From Lentisphaerales bacterium (lineage in GTDB: Bacteria; Verrucomicrobiota; Lentisphaeria; Lentisphaerales; Lentisphaeraceae), in the NCBI GenBank assembly GCA_022446985.1, contig JAKVBD010000010.1, positions 1-64,000 on the forward strand: a stretch of DNA of 64,000 bases, in the 5' to 3' direction. The translations under genes and the position numbers were made by a program. Below the pieces are notes generated by a model. The model saw nothing but the letters and a program-made list of their open reading frames with translations. It was not told the origin of the DNA and ran no database searches. How positions within the stretch are numbered: the stretch's first letter is position 1; each line of letters begins with the position of its first letter. This document shows, one piece after another, positions 49,758 to 60,300 of this stretch.

Positions 49758-51888
49758 ATTGAGTGAATCTAATAATAGTTTTTCTGAAAAATGGAAAGAG
49801 CTGGGAACGACCCAGATTACAAAAAAGAACAATGTGAATCTGGTTCGCCAAATAGATAGCAGCGATTGTGCAGCGGCATCACTTGCTATGGTTTGCCAGT
49901 TTTATGGTATAGATCTAGTGCTTTCAGAAGCTCGTAGTTTATGTGGAGCGAATGCAAGTGGTCAGCAAATTTGTAGTGCAGCGCATGATTTAGGTTTAAC
50001 TGCGAGTTTTCATAGAGCAAAGTTTAAGTCCCTGGAGAATGTCGATTTACCTTTGATTGCGCATTGGCAGGGTAACCACTGGGTGGTCATTCTGGAAAAG
50101 AAAGACACAGAAGTCAAAATTGCTGACCCGGCAGTGGGGGTATACTGGTTGCCTTACTCTGAGGCTGCAGAGTCTTTTAGCGGTTATGCTTGTAAGATAA
50201 GTGGGAATGGAAGCCAGAAAACTGTTGGAGTCAGAAGTAACTGGCTGATTCCCTGTTTAAAACCGTTCAAAAATATCATATTACCGACAGCTTTGTTTAT
50301 GCTTATGACGGTTGCTGCAGAGATGTTGATTCCTTTTTTGATTCAAAGTTTAATTGATGAAAGGTTATTTGAAGAAGAAGCTACTTTCCGGTGGTTGGTC
50401 TTTTATACTGGGCTAGCAGGTGGAGCTGTTATTTTGGGCCAGGGATTACAGAGTTTACTGTTGAGCAAAGCAGCTCTAAAAAGTGAAGGCTTATTATTAG
50501 ATTCTTTGATGAACCGTTGGATGACTATGCCGGATGAGTTCTTTAAAGAAAGAAGCTTTAGGGAACTTAGAAATCGCTTTGAAAATGTCTTCAAAATTAG
50601 ACAATTTTTGCAGGAAAGTGCCGGTGTTTTACTGTTCGCTTTACTTGAGTTAATTGCTATTTTTGCAATGCTTGAACACTATGGACAAGCTGTTTTTTTT
50701 GCTTTAACTTTGGCTCCAGCCTTTTTACTAACAATTCTTTCTTTTAAGTTATCAAGAAATCAGGCAGGAGCATTAAAGTTTTCAACAGAGAATTTTATGA
50801 GTTGTCTGGATGATTTAACAAAAGGGATTTTTTCAATAAGGGCTTCTCAGGCAAGTTCTTTCTTTAAAGGTTTAGAAGAACAGGCAAAAGAAAAAATGCT
50901 GGAGACGGTCAGAAGAAATGAAAGGGCTATTGTTCTGTGTGAAAAAGGGGCTTTAGCAATTGGCTTATCTTCAGCTTTATTTCTCTTTTATCGTTCAGGT
51001 AAAGACTATATGGATGGGCAGAGTACAGCTGGTACAATGATGGCAATTTTAATTCTCTCTACTATGGCACTAAATACTCTCTACCGGGTTTTGAAGCATA
51101 GAGAAAGTTTCGAGCACGGCGCTGTTATATATGACTATCTACATGATGTATTTGATATAAGTACCGATAATAAAGAAATCATTCAAGATTATATGCCGGC
51201 ATCTGTTGAGTGGTGTGAGTGTGTCGTTGAATCAGAAGAAGACTCATTAGATAGATTCTCTTTAAAAATACCTGAAATGAGCAGTTGTTTCTTATATGGT
51301 GAGACTGATTTATTAGTGCGAACTGTTAAGAATAAGATTGACTTCAAATCAGGAGAGCTGAAGTTTACTACAGAATCGAATATTTATTCAAGTGCTAAAG
51401 GTTTGCCGGCAATATCTTTAATGGAAGATTGTCCACACATTTTTAATCTTTCGGTCTATGAAAATGTAGCTATGTCGGATGTTTACGATGAAAAGAAAGT
51501 GAATTGGTGTTTGAGGCTGGCCTTATCAGATGAACTGGAATCGAAGTTGACCTATGGCCTTCGAACAAAACTGATAGAAAGTCAATTAACTTATGAAGAG
51601 AAGATGAAAATCGTCCTGGCGAGAGCTTTATACAGAGAAGCACCTGTATATCTGCTTGAGAACCTATCCAGGTTTATATCAGCCAAAGAACTTTTAACCT
51701 TTGGCTATCACATTCAAGAACATTTAAATGACCGAACTGTTATTGTTGTTGATGAAAATCTTCAGCTTAGTAAGTATTGCACGAATGTTGCCATTCTTTA
51801 TAATGGTAATCTCAAGGGTTTTGATTCTCCTGTAAATCTATTGAATTCGGTTAACGCATACAGTAAAAGGTTTTCTTCAAATGGCTAA
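49750..51888 (+). CDS. C39-peptidase-containing ABC transporter with degenerate ATPase
   Basis: A 712-residue protein with PCAT architecture. The N-terminal C39 protease has Gln34, Cys40 (SSDCAAASLA), His110 (GNHWVVIL) and Asp126 (ADPAVG), all intact, so double-glycine leader cleavage is possible. Six membrane helices follow (about 170-450). The C-terminal nucleotide-binding domain is recognisable but lacks catalytic motifs: the Walker A position reads LYGETDLLVRT (no GK), the signature reads LTYEEKMKIVLARAL instead of LSGGQ, and Walker B reads VYLLENLS instead of LLDE. It therefore cannot hydrolyse ATP alone; it may pair with another ABC protein or act as a membrane protease. It overlaps both neighbours by 8 nt. 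Confidence 0.85.
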   Translation: MAELSESNNSFSEKWKELGTTQITKKNNVNLVRQIDSSDCAAASLAMVCQFYGIDLVLSEARSLCGANASGQQICSAAHDLGLTASFHRAKFKSLENVDLPLIAHWQGNHWVVILEKKDTEVKIADPAVGVYWLPYSEAAESFSGYACKISGNGSQKTVGVRSNWLIPCLKPFKNIILPTALFMLMTVAAEMLIPFLIQSLIDERLFEEEATFRWLVFYTGLAGGAVILGQGLQSLLLSKAALKSEGLLLDSLMNRWMTMPDEFFKERSFRELRNRFENVFKIRQFLQESAGVLLFALLELIAIFAMLEHYGQAVFFALTLAPAFLLTILSFKLSRNQAGALKFSTENFMSCLDDLTKGIFSIRASQASSFFKGLEEQAKEKMLETVRRNERAIVLCEKGALAIGLSSALFLFYRSGKDYMDGQSTAGTMMAILILSTMALNTLYRVLKHRESFEHGAVIYDYLHDVFDISTDNKEIIQDYMPASVEWCECVVESEEDSLDRFSLKIPEMSSCFLYGETDLLVRTVKNKIDFKSGELKFTTESNIYSSAKGLPAISLMEDCPHIFNLSVYENVAMSDVYDEKKVNWCLRLALSDELESKLTYGLRTKLIESQLTYEEKMKIVLARALYREAPVYLLENLSRFISAKELLTFGYHIQEHLNDRTVIVVDENLQLSKYCTNVAILYNGNLKGFDSPVNLLNSVNAYSKRFSSNG

Positions 51889-52858
51889 ATTAGATCAATA
51901 TATTAATCTGCAAATTGATGAATTGACCAGCAAAAGTAAGAAGATGCTCCATTGTCTGGCGAGAGCGGCAAAAGTAGCCAGAACTGATATACCGGTTTTT
52001 ATTTGTGGAGAAACAGGAACAGGAAAAACCTTGTTGGCTCAGGCCTTACACAATTCTTCACTTAGAAAGGCTAATGACTTTGTTTCTTTTAATGCCAGTG
52101 CTCTTTCGGAAACGCTTTTAGAAAGTCATTTGTTCGGTCATGAAAAAGGTGCTTTTACAGGGGCTGTATCACAGGTAAGAGGTAAGTTCGAGCTTGCAGA
52201 TGAAGGGACTCTTTTCCTCGATGAGGTCGCAGATATGAGTTTAGGGGCTCAGGCGAAGATTCTGAGAGCTATAGAGTATGGTGAATTTACTCGTCTCGGT
52301 TCCGAGAAAATTCTTCAATCAGATGCCCGAATTATCTCAGCAACCCATAAAAATTTATTTGAGTTATGTGAAGAAGAAAAATTTCGAGAAGATTTGCTGC
52401 ACAGGATGAATGGTCTGACTTTGTATGTGCCATCTCTTAGAGAGAGAAGAGAAGATTTACCGGCAATTATCGCAAATGAAGTTCGCCGTTGTGCACAATC
52501 CATGAATAAAGATATTCACTCTTTGCATCCAGAGGCTTTTGATAAATTGATGGCGCATCGATGGCCGGGTAATTTACGAGAACTTCATAGAGTTATTCAG
52601 GTTGCAGTACTGTTTACAGATGAAGATGCTATTCGTGAAGAAGACGTTGAATTTGATCATCAAGTACATTCAACAGGAATACAAACTAGGCTTCTAACTA
52701 AAATTGAATTGGATGAAGAGGACATGTCTTTAGATAGTGCCGTTCTCAAGCACATAGGCAAGGTCTTTGATTTTACCGGTAATAATAAGAGTAAAACTGC
52801 TAAATTATTAGGGGTTTCCCGCTCTACTTTAGACCGAAAGCTTGAAGAGCTGAAGTAA
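51881..52858 (+). CDS. Sigma-54-dependent activator (NtrC/PspF-type AAA+) without sensor domain
   Basis: A 325-residue bacterial enhancer-binding protein. Walker A GETGTGKT is at 43-50, the sigma-54 contact loop GAFTGA at 90-95, Walker B LFLDE at 111-115, the arginine-finger region FREDLLHR, and a C-terminal Fis-type helix-turn-helix (SKTAKLLGVSRSTLDRKLEEL). There is no receiver or GAF domain, as in PspF. It is translated from ATG 51881, overlapping the C39 transporter by 8 nt (ATGGCTAA). This ties a sigma-54 regulon to the peptide-export cassette, perhaps by direct sensing of the transporter or its chaperone. Confidence 0.9.
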   Translation: MAKLDQYINLQIDELTSKSKKMLHCLARAAKVARTDIPVFICGETGTGKTLLAQALHNSSLRKANDFVSFNASALSETLLESHLFGHEKGAFTGAVSQVRGKFELADEGTLFLDEVADMSLGAQAKILRAIEYGEFTRLGSEKILQSDARIISATHKNLFELCEEEKFREDLLHRMNGLTLYVPSLRERREDLPAIIANEVRRCAQSMNKDIHSLHPEAFDKLMAHRWPGNLRELHRVIQVAVLFTDEDAIREEDVEFDHQVHSTGIQTRLLTKIELDEEDMSLDSAVLKHIGKVFDFTGNNKSKTAKLLGVSRSTLDRKLEELK

Positions 52859-52943
52859 AGCTTCATATGCTCTTAAAGAGTACCTGACAAAACCATCTTT
52901 CCATGTTAATTTGGGAGCACAATTAGCACTGGAAGGATTTACT

Positions 52944-55900
52944 TTGAAAAAACTATTTCTTATCGATAGTATGGCCTATATCTTCAGGTCATTTTTTGCC
53001 ATTCGTCATATGTCTGCACCGGATGGAACACCAACAAATGCAACTTACGGTTTTATAAAAGCATTTGAGAAAATTCTAAAAGACTTTAATCCAGAGAATA
53101 TTGCTGCTGTTTTTGATGCCGGTAGTAAGACCTTTAGAAATGATATTTACCCAGAGTATAAAGCCAATCGCTCTGAGTGCCCAGAAGACCTGAAGCCTCA
53201 ATTCGATATTATCAAAGAGTACCTCAAGCTTCGTGGTATTCCGCTAGTTATTAAGCCTGGTTTTGAGGCCGATGACCTTATTGGTACCTTGGCTTCTCAG
53301 GGTGCAGAAGAGGGGATGGATGTTTACATCTGTACTGGTGATAAGGATATGATGCAGCTTTTGAAAGATAACGTAAAAATCTGCCAGACTCATAAAGACA
53401 ATTTGATGGTAGATACTGCTAAAGTTCAGGAGCTTATTGGCGTTCGTGCAGATCAGGTTATCGATTATTTAGCCATGTGCGGAGATGCTTCCGATAATGT
53501 ACCAGGGCTTCCTGGTATTGGCCCTAAAACAGCTTCAAAATTACTTACTGAATTCGGAGACCTTGAAACATTCTTTCAGAGCGGCGACAAAGTTAAAGGT
53601 AAGAAAGTACTGGAAGCTATAGATCAACACCAGGAGCTTGGTCGACTTTCCAGGACTCTTGTAACTATCAAATGCGATGTCGAACTGGAGGAGAAGCCTT
53701 TAGAACTGGTTCAAAGTATGCCGGATGTCGAAGGCCTAGAGCTGTACTTCGAAAAATATGGCATGCGCCAAATGAAGACGGACATGGAGAGAATTCGTCG
53801 CATTGCCGAAGGTAAAGGAAATTTAACTCTCGATTCTGCACTTCAATCAGAAGGCTCTCTTTGTAAAGTTGATTTGCAGACTCTGGCGTTTAAACCACAG
53901 GAAAATGAGATCATCAGTCTGACAGTAGATATTCTTGAAGAAAAATTTGATCTGCTTAAAGAAAGTGGCTGCAAGACTATGCAGGAAGCTCTGCTTAAAT
54001 ATCGCGATGCTTTCTCTGGTCTGGACTTTGTCTTCGATGGCGATATGAGCCTGATTAAAGGTAAAAAGATTTCAGATGCAAAAAAGACAGAATTGACTTT
54101 TGATTACCTTGTTGCCAGTTGGTTGTTTGATAGTTCTGCAGCTTTGAAGATGATTGATCAGTATCACAACTCGCTAATTGTTTCACCACTTTATGAACAA
54201 GCTGAATTCAATAAAATACTTTCTTCAACGACGATTTCTGTCGCCGATACTAAGCCGCGTTATAAGCTTGTTAAAGATGAAGAGATGCTCGATAAGTGTA
54301 TTGAGACTATGAAAGCAGCTGGCGATTTTGCATTTGATGTAGAAACAACATCTCTAAGACCATTCGAAGCAAAGCTTGTTGGTATTGGTGTTTGTGCTAA
54401 GAAAAAAGAAGCCTGGTATGTTCCTTTAAATGGCGATATCGAACAAGAAATAATTCTGAGTAAATTCAAAACTCTTCTCGAAGATGACTCCATTTCAGTC
54501 TTCGGGCAGAACATCAAGTATGATTATGAGGTCATGTTAAATCACGGCATTCGTATAGCGAATATTAGTTTTGATACTTTGCTTGCATCATTTATTTTAA
54601 ACCCATCCAGTAATTTCCACGATCTGGATTCTCAGGCGATTCACTTCATGAATTACAAAAAGATTCCGACTGCTGATCTTATCGGTAAAGGTAAAAATCA
54701 AATCACCATGGATTTTGTCGCGATTGAAGAGGTTTGCAAGTATTGCTGTGAAGATGTCGATGTAACTTTCCAGTTGAAAAAATCTCATGAAAAAGAACTG
54801 AAATCCCGTGGTTTATTAAAGCTGTTTAAGGAAATGGACCTGCCTCTTGTAGAAGTCTTAGGAAACATGGAGGCAGCTGGTATTTATGTTGATGAAACTG
54901 AATTGGCTGGTATGTCTTCAGAGTTCGAAGCCCGTATTCAGGAATTGACTACCAAAATTTATGCTTTAGCAGGAAAAGAGTTTAACATCGCATCACCAAA
55001 ACAACTTGGTGTTGTTTTGTTTGAAGATATGGGCCTTAAGGCTGGTAAGAAGACAGCGACAGGTTATTCGACAGATGCATCAGTTCTTGAAGAGCTGGCG
55101 ATTACCGAAGAGATTGCTTGTTTAATTCTTGATTATCGTTCGTTGACAAAATTGAAATCGACCTATGTTGATTCTTTGCCAAATGAGATCAATCCTCAGA
55201 CAGGCAGAATTCACAGTTCTTTTTCTCAGGCAACTGCTGCAACTGGACGTTTGGCTTCCACTTCGCCTAACTTGCAGAATATTCCTACAAGAACAGCAGA
55301 GGGCAAACGCATACGTTCTGCTTTCAAGCCTAAAGAAGGTTGTAAGTTCTTAGCATGTGACTACTCGCAAATTGAGTTGAGAATTATGGCTCATTTAAGT
55401 GAAGACCCTAAGCTTTTGGAAGCTTTTAATAAAGATCACGATATTCACAGTTATACGGCTTCATTAGTCTTTGATGTCCCTCAGGAAGAAGTGACTAAAG
55501 AGCAGCGTTATCAATCAAAAGCTGTTAACTTTGGTATAATCTATGGTCAAGGCCCTTTTGGTCTTGCCAAGGAAATTGGTGTTGATGTAGCGACCGCCAA
55601 GACTTTTATCAGTAATTACTTCATGCGTTACCCAAATATTCAAAACTACATGCAGCAAACACAGGCTTTAACTCGTAGCCGTGGTTATGCTGAAACTGCC
55701 TTTGGTCGTCGCAGGTTTATCCCTGAAATCAACCATTCAAATGGTCGTTTGAGAAGTCATGGTGAAAGAATCTCAGTCAACTCTCCAATGCAGGGAACGG
55801 CTGCGGACATTATAAAAATTGCAATGATCAAGATTCACGCAGAAATGCAAAAACGCAATCTAGCTTCAAAGATGTTGCTACAGATCCACGATGAATTGCT

Positions 55901-56033
55901 TTTTGAAGTTCCGGATAGCGAGATGGAAGAAATGAAAAAAATGGTTAGCACTTACATGACTAAAGCAGCCAACCTAAAGGTTAAGCTCAAAGTAGATGTT
56001 GCCGTAGGTAGCGACTGGAGTCAGTGTGACTGA
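52944..56033 (+). CDS. polA: DNA polymerase I
   Basis: A 1029-residue three-domain PolA: 5'-3' exonuclease (FEADDLIGT, CTGDKDMMQLL, GDASDNVPGLPGIGPKTA), 3'-5' exonuclease with DVETTS and DVTFQLK aspartates, and the polymerase with GRLASTSPNLQNIP, DYSQIELRIMAHLS and QIHDELLFEVP. The proofreading domain appears active, unlike in some relatives. The TTG at 52944 is chosen because GGAAGGA lies 6 bases upstream and KKLFLIDSMAYIFR is the usual beginning; 52911 would add 11 unlikely residues. Confidence 0.95.
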   Translation: MKKLFLIDSMAYIFRSFFAIRHMSAPDGTPTNATYGFIKAFEKILKDFNPENIAAVFDAGSKTFRNDIYPEYKANRSECPEDLKPQFDIIKEYLKLRGIPLVIKPGFEADDLIGTLASQGAEEGMDVYICTGDKDMMQLLKDNVKICQTHKDNLMVDTAKVQELIGVRADQVIDYLAMCGDASDNVPGLPGIGPKTASKLLTEFGDLETFFQSGDKVKGKKVLEAIDQHQELGRLSRTLVTIKCDVELEEKPLELVQSMPDVEGLELYFEKYGMRQMKTDMERIRRIAEGKGNLTLDSALQSEGSLCKVDLQTLAFKPQENEIISLTVDILEEKFDLLKESGCKTMQEALLKYRDAFSGLDFVFDGDMSLIKGKKISDAKKTELTFDYLVASWLFDSSAALKMIDQYHNSLIVSPLYEQAEFNKILSSTTISVADTKPRYKLVKDEEMLDKCIETMKAAGDFAFDVETTSLRPFEAKLVGIGVCAKKKEAWYVPLNGDIEQEIILSKFKTLLEDDSISVFGQNIKYDYEVMLNHGIRIANISFDTLLASFILNPSSNFHDLDSQAIHFMNYKKIPTADLIGKGKNQITMDFVAIEEVCKYCCEDVDVTFQLKKSHEKELKSRGLLKLFKEMDLPLVEVLGNMEAAGIYVDETELAGMSSEFEARIQELTTKIYALAGKEFNIASPKQLGVVLFEDMGLKAGKKTATGYSTDASVLEELAITEEIACLILDYRSLTKLKSTYVDSLPNEINPQTGRIHSSFSQATAATGRLASTSPNLQNIPTRTAEGKRIRSAFKPKEGCKFLACDYSQIELRIMAHLSEDPKLLEAFNKDHDIHSYTASLVFDVPQEEVTKEQRYQSKAVNFGIIYGQGPFGLAKEIGVDVATAKTFISNYFMRYPNIQNYMQQTQALTRSRGYAETAFGRRRFIPEINHSNGRLRSHGERISVNSPMQGTAADIIKIAMIKIHAEMQKRNLASKMLLQIHDELLFEVPDSEMEEMKKMVSTYMTKAANLKVKLKVDVAVGSDWSQCD

Positions 56034-56358
56034 TTTGGAAAAAGCTCTTGAAGGCCTAGATGAAGAGCAGGTGGGTAAAGTCAGAATGGCTGCATCAAAA
56101 AAGTTGCAGCAGGCGGAGAAGTATTTGCTTTTAAAGCTTTTATGGCCGCCATCTTTTGGCGGTGCCATGGGAGTTTTTTTTGGAAGTCTGGTTCTGGATT
56201 TATTTTTTCAGATGAAAGGCTTTTCCATGCAGGCTGTAAGTATTCTGGCTTTTTTCGGATCAATCAGTGGTTCTATTGGTGGTTTCATTGGCTATAAAAG
56301 GTATAACTCAATGTTACTGCCTTTTATTAGTGATGCTCGTAAAGAACTCTCGTTATAA
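56026..56358 (+). CDS. Small hypothetical membrane protein
   Basis: A 110-residue protein with a charged N-terminus and two membrane helices separated by a short turn (GAMGVFFGSLVLDLFF and FFGSISGSIGGFIG, glycine-rich). GTG 56026 overlaps the polA stop by 8 nt (GTGACTGA), with GGAG five bases upstream. Not recognised; coupling to polA may only reflect operon position. Confidence 0.65.
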   Translation: MTDLEKALEGLDEEQVGKVRMAASKKLQQAEKYLLLKLLWPPSFGGAMGVFFGSLVLDLFFQMKGFSMQAVSILAFFGSISGSIGGFIGYKRYNSMLLPFISDARKELSL

Positions 56359-56424
56359 ATATCTTATTTTCTATTAAAGGCGGCTAATTTTGTCAAAAAT
56401 GGCTAAAATTTATAAGCCTAAATA

Positions 56425-56453
56425 TTGACAGGGTAAAAATTATTCACTAAAGT
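56425..56453 (+). promoter_or_regulatory. Candidate lexA promoter
   Basis: TTGACA (56425-56430), 17-bp spacer, TAAAGT (56448-56453). It lies 34 bases before the lexA start. A GTA-TTAAT-TAC palindrome at 56456-56466 might be an operator, but the SOS box of this group is not known to me. Confidence 0.45.
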
Positions 56454-56486
56454 TGTATTAATTACCAGACTAAAAGTGAGGTTAGA

Positions 56487-57110
56487 ATGAAGGGTCTGAC
56501 AGATAAACAACAAGAGATTCTAGACTACATAGAAAATTTCCTTAATACTAAGGGAATGGCACCAACAGTTTACGAGATCGCTGATCATTTTGACATTAAG
56601 TCAGCAACAAGCTTTGCTCATATCAGAGCACTGCAACGTAAAGGTTACTTAACTCGATCAAGTAAAGCCAGAAGTCTAGCTTTAACCAAATCTTCCAGTA
56701 TGCCCCGTCATCTTTCAATGGCATTGAGCGTTCCTGTACTTGGAAGAATTTCTGCAGGTATGCCGCTTATGGCAGAGCAGAATGTCGAACATACTATTCA
56801 GGTAGATCCTAAAATTCTTCCTCCATCTGCAGGCGGAGATAAGATTTTTGCTCTACAAGTAAATGGTGAGAGTATGCGCGATGCAGGGATTTTAGATGGT
56901 GATACTATTATTGCTTCAGAGTGTAACAATGCCAGTATCGGCGATGTTGTCGTAGCCATGGTTAATGGCGACACAACCGTTAAGACTCTTTACATTAATA
57001 ACAATCGGGTTGAGTTAAGGCCGTCAAATCCAGAGTTTAAAACTCAACTATATGCTCCTGAAGAAGTCCAAATTCAAGGTAAGGTTATCGCTTTACAAAG
57101 AACTTTTTAA
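56487..57110 (+). CDS. lexA: LexA repressor
   Basis: A 207-residue SOS repressor. The winged helix LTDKQQEILDYIENFL with PTVYEIADHF is at 3-60. The self-cleavage site is A90-G91 (GRISAGMPL), the catalytic serine S129 (NGESMRD) and lysine K166 (TTVKTLYI). RecA-stimulated autocleavage is expected. Single gene with its own promoter and terminator. Confidence 0.95.
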   Translation: MKGLTDKQQEILDYIENFLNTKGMAPTVYEIADHFDIKSATSFAHIRALQRKGYLTRSSKARSLALTKSSSMPRHLSMALSVPVLGRISAGMPLMAEQNVEHTIQVDPKILPPSAGGDKIFALQVNGESMRDAGILDGDTIIASECNNASIGDVVVAMVNGDTTVKTLYINNNRVELRPSNPEFKTQLYAPEEVQIQGKVIALQRTF

Positions 57111-57133
57111 TTAAATAGTTTAATTATTTAGTC

Positions 57134-57190
57134 AAGGCTGTTTTGGTCAAGTTTAAGATTTTTTTAAGCTTGAGTGAGGCAGCCTTTTTA
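57134..57190 (+). terminator. Terminator after lexA
   Basis: AAGGCTG (57134-57140) pairs with CAGCCTT (57180-57186), with an inner TCAAG-TTAA/TTAA-CTTGA stem. The run TTTTT follows. A long imperfect hairpin 24 bases after the stop. Confidence 0.8.
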
Positions 57191-57300
57191 TTTGTGTTTT
57201 TGGTTTAAGTTTAAATTTTTAATCATTTTATGAGCGGATTTGAGTAAGAAAATAATATCCTGGCTATGATAGACAAAATTAATCAATGACAGGATGTGTT

Positions 57301-60300
57301 ATGAGAAACCTTTTTAAAGCAATTACTTTTGCTTCATTATCGGTGTCGACGTTTTTAACTGCTGAGACTGTTGAAGACTTTAAGCAGGGCTCTTTTGCCA
57401 AGTGGCACGTTGAGGGAAATGCTTTCGGTAAGAAAGCAACACGGTCGGTTGGTGAAGTTATTCGCGAGATCAAAGATGGTTCTAAGAATCTTTATGCCCA
57501 TTCTGGGCATGGAGGGGTTAGCTCAACAGGTCGCATGATTTCAAAAGAATTTGAAATTAAGAAGAAGATAATCGAGTACTCAATTGCCGGTGGTAAAGAC
57601 AAGAAAAATTTACTTATAAACCTCTTAGTTGACGATAAAGTAGTGGCTTCAGCGACAGGTTTTAATAAATATGATGTAAAAACAGAATATTTTGAAGTCA
57701 GTAAATGGAAAGGCAAAAAAGCTCGCTTTGAATTAGTAGATCGCAAAAAAGGGAATTTTGGATTTATTGCAGTTGGTAACATCGTACAAAAGATGAAGCC
57801 AACATTTAAGAAAAGAAGCAATGTATCATTTAATGTCCCTGCGGAATTTGATGTCGACCTGTATGCTGGCAGTGACTTAGTGCGCAATCCAGTCTCTATA
57901 TCAATTGATGGTAAAGGAAGAGTCTATGCTGCAGAAGTTCACCGTTTTCAGAAAGGTGTAGAAGACAGTAGACGTTTCAATGCCTGGTTTCTCGATGAGA
58001 TAAATATAAATTCATTGCAAGGTCGCTTAGATTTATATGAAAAATGGACTGCTAAAGGACTTTTTAAGGAAGGTCACTTTACTCAACACTCAGATAAAAT
58101 TACGACATTGGAAGATACCAATGGCGATGGCAAAGCAGATAAAAGTACGAGTTATGCGGATGGCTTCAATGGGGCTCTTACGGGAAATGCCGGTAGCATT
58201 CTTTTAGGTCAAAATGGTGAGATGTTTTATGCCAATATTCCTCATGTCTGGAAATTGACAGATGGGGATGGCGATGGCGTAAGTGAGAAAAGAGAAAAAC
58301 TGGTTTCTGGTTTTGGTTTTCGAAATGGCGTCAATGGCCATGATCTTCATGGATTAGAATGGGGTGTCGATGGTAGAATTTACTTTTCAAACGGTGATCG
58401 TGGTTTTGAGGTTAAAACTCAGGAAGGCAAGATTCTTAAGAGTAGTGAACGAGGCGCAATTTTCCGTTGTGAGCCAGATGGTTCAAATCTAGAGATTTTT
58501 ACTATTGGTAACCGTAACCCACAAGATCTGGCTTTTGATCAATTTGGTAACCTTTTTACAGTAGATAACAATAGAGGGCGTGGAGATAGATCACGTGTTT
58601 GTTATCTTGTAGAATTGGGAGACTATGGCTGGAATTCTGGTCATGAAAACAAAACTACCTTCTTTAGAGCGACAAAGCTACATGAAAGAAAGGGTTTTAA
58701 GCCAGCCGATAGTTGGAAGCTTGAAGGTGATTGGAAAGAAGAGTTTGATGGACAGGCGGCTTACGTCATTCCTTCAATCTTCTTTATCGATGGTGGCTCT
58801 GCTGGAATTACTTTCAACCCAGGCGAGTCACTTGGAGATAAGTACACAAATAAATTCATGTACAGTGCTTATCAGTTGGGAATTCATGCTTTTAACTTTA
58901 TTCCAAAAGGTTCAGGCTTACAGAAAAAAGAGTCTGAAAAATTTTGGGGTGGCGGTTTGATCATGGATACAGAGTTTGACTACGATGGCCGTTTTTATGT
59001 TGCTGATTATGTTGCATCGAACGATTATAAAGATGGTCGTCCCAAAGGTTCGATTTATGTTTTGAAAAATGATGAATATCTAAACCGCCAATCAGTGAAG
59101 AGCGCAGCGGCACTCTTAAAAGCGGGTTTCAAAGACATTTCATTTGAGCAGCTTTACAAAAACTTATTTCACAAGGACATGAGAGTTCGTTTACAATCAC
59201 AATTTGAGTTGACGAATAGAGGTAAAAAAGGCAGTGAAATACTGGCCTCTGCATTAAAGCAGACTGAAAATGAAGTCGCTCGCTTACATGGAATTTGGGG
59301 GATAGGCCAATTTTCGAGAAAAGACAGCGCTTATAATTCTCTTCTGGAAACTTTTCTAACAGATCAGAATTGGAGAGTTAGAGCACAAGTTGCCAAAGTG
59401 ATTGGCGAATCAAAAGATTCTAAATATATCAGTAAGCTCATCAAACTTTTAAGAGATGAAAATGGTAGAGTTCAATTCTATGCAGCAACTGCACTAGGGA
59501 AGCTTGGGAATAAATCTGAAATCGTCTCCGCATTGATTAATGCTGCGAATGAAAATGGTGACAAAGACGTATTTATGCGTCACTCAGTAGTTGCTGGTTT
59601 AATTTATACAGAAGCTAATGATGACATTGCTGAACACATTTCAAGTACTTCTGCTGCAGTTAGAAAAGTAGTCTTACTGGCGCTAGCGAGATTAGGGGAT
59701 GAGCGAGTCGATGAGTTTTTGAAAGATCAGGACCTTTCAATAGTACAGGAATCTATTCGCGCTATTGATCGCATGTTGAATGATCAATTGACACAATCAG
59801 TGGGAACTACTCTTGGTAAATACAATAAAGCAGAGATTAATCTCTCGCAGACAGATATGGAAAGATTATTGCAATGGAGTTTCCGCAATGGCAGTTTAGT
59901 AGCTGCTAAAAATACATCTGATCTGGTTATTAACAATAAAGCTCCAGAAAGCTTAAGAATCATTGCGCTGTACGATTTGCTGCGCTGGCATGAAAAGTTA
60001 CCAATGGATCCAGTTATTGGGCAAGTTCGATTCATTAATCCAAATAGAGCAGATGTTAAAAATATTATAAAAAATACAATCAAAGCTTCTTTAGAGGATA
60101 AATCCAGTGAAGAATTGGCGTCGCTTATAGTGGGGCTATCGATCGAATATGGTTTAGCGAAGAATACAAATGCCTTAGCAGCTAAAATTCTTGATAAAAA
60201 TGAATCAGTTGAAGTTAGATTGGATATTTTAAGGAAGCTTGTTTCAAGTAAAGATGCCTCTGTCAATGAAATCCTTAATCACTTAGTTAAAGATCAAAAT

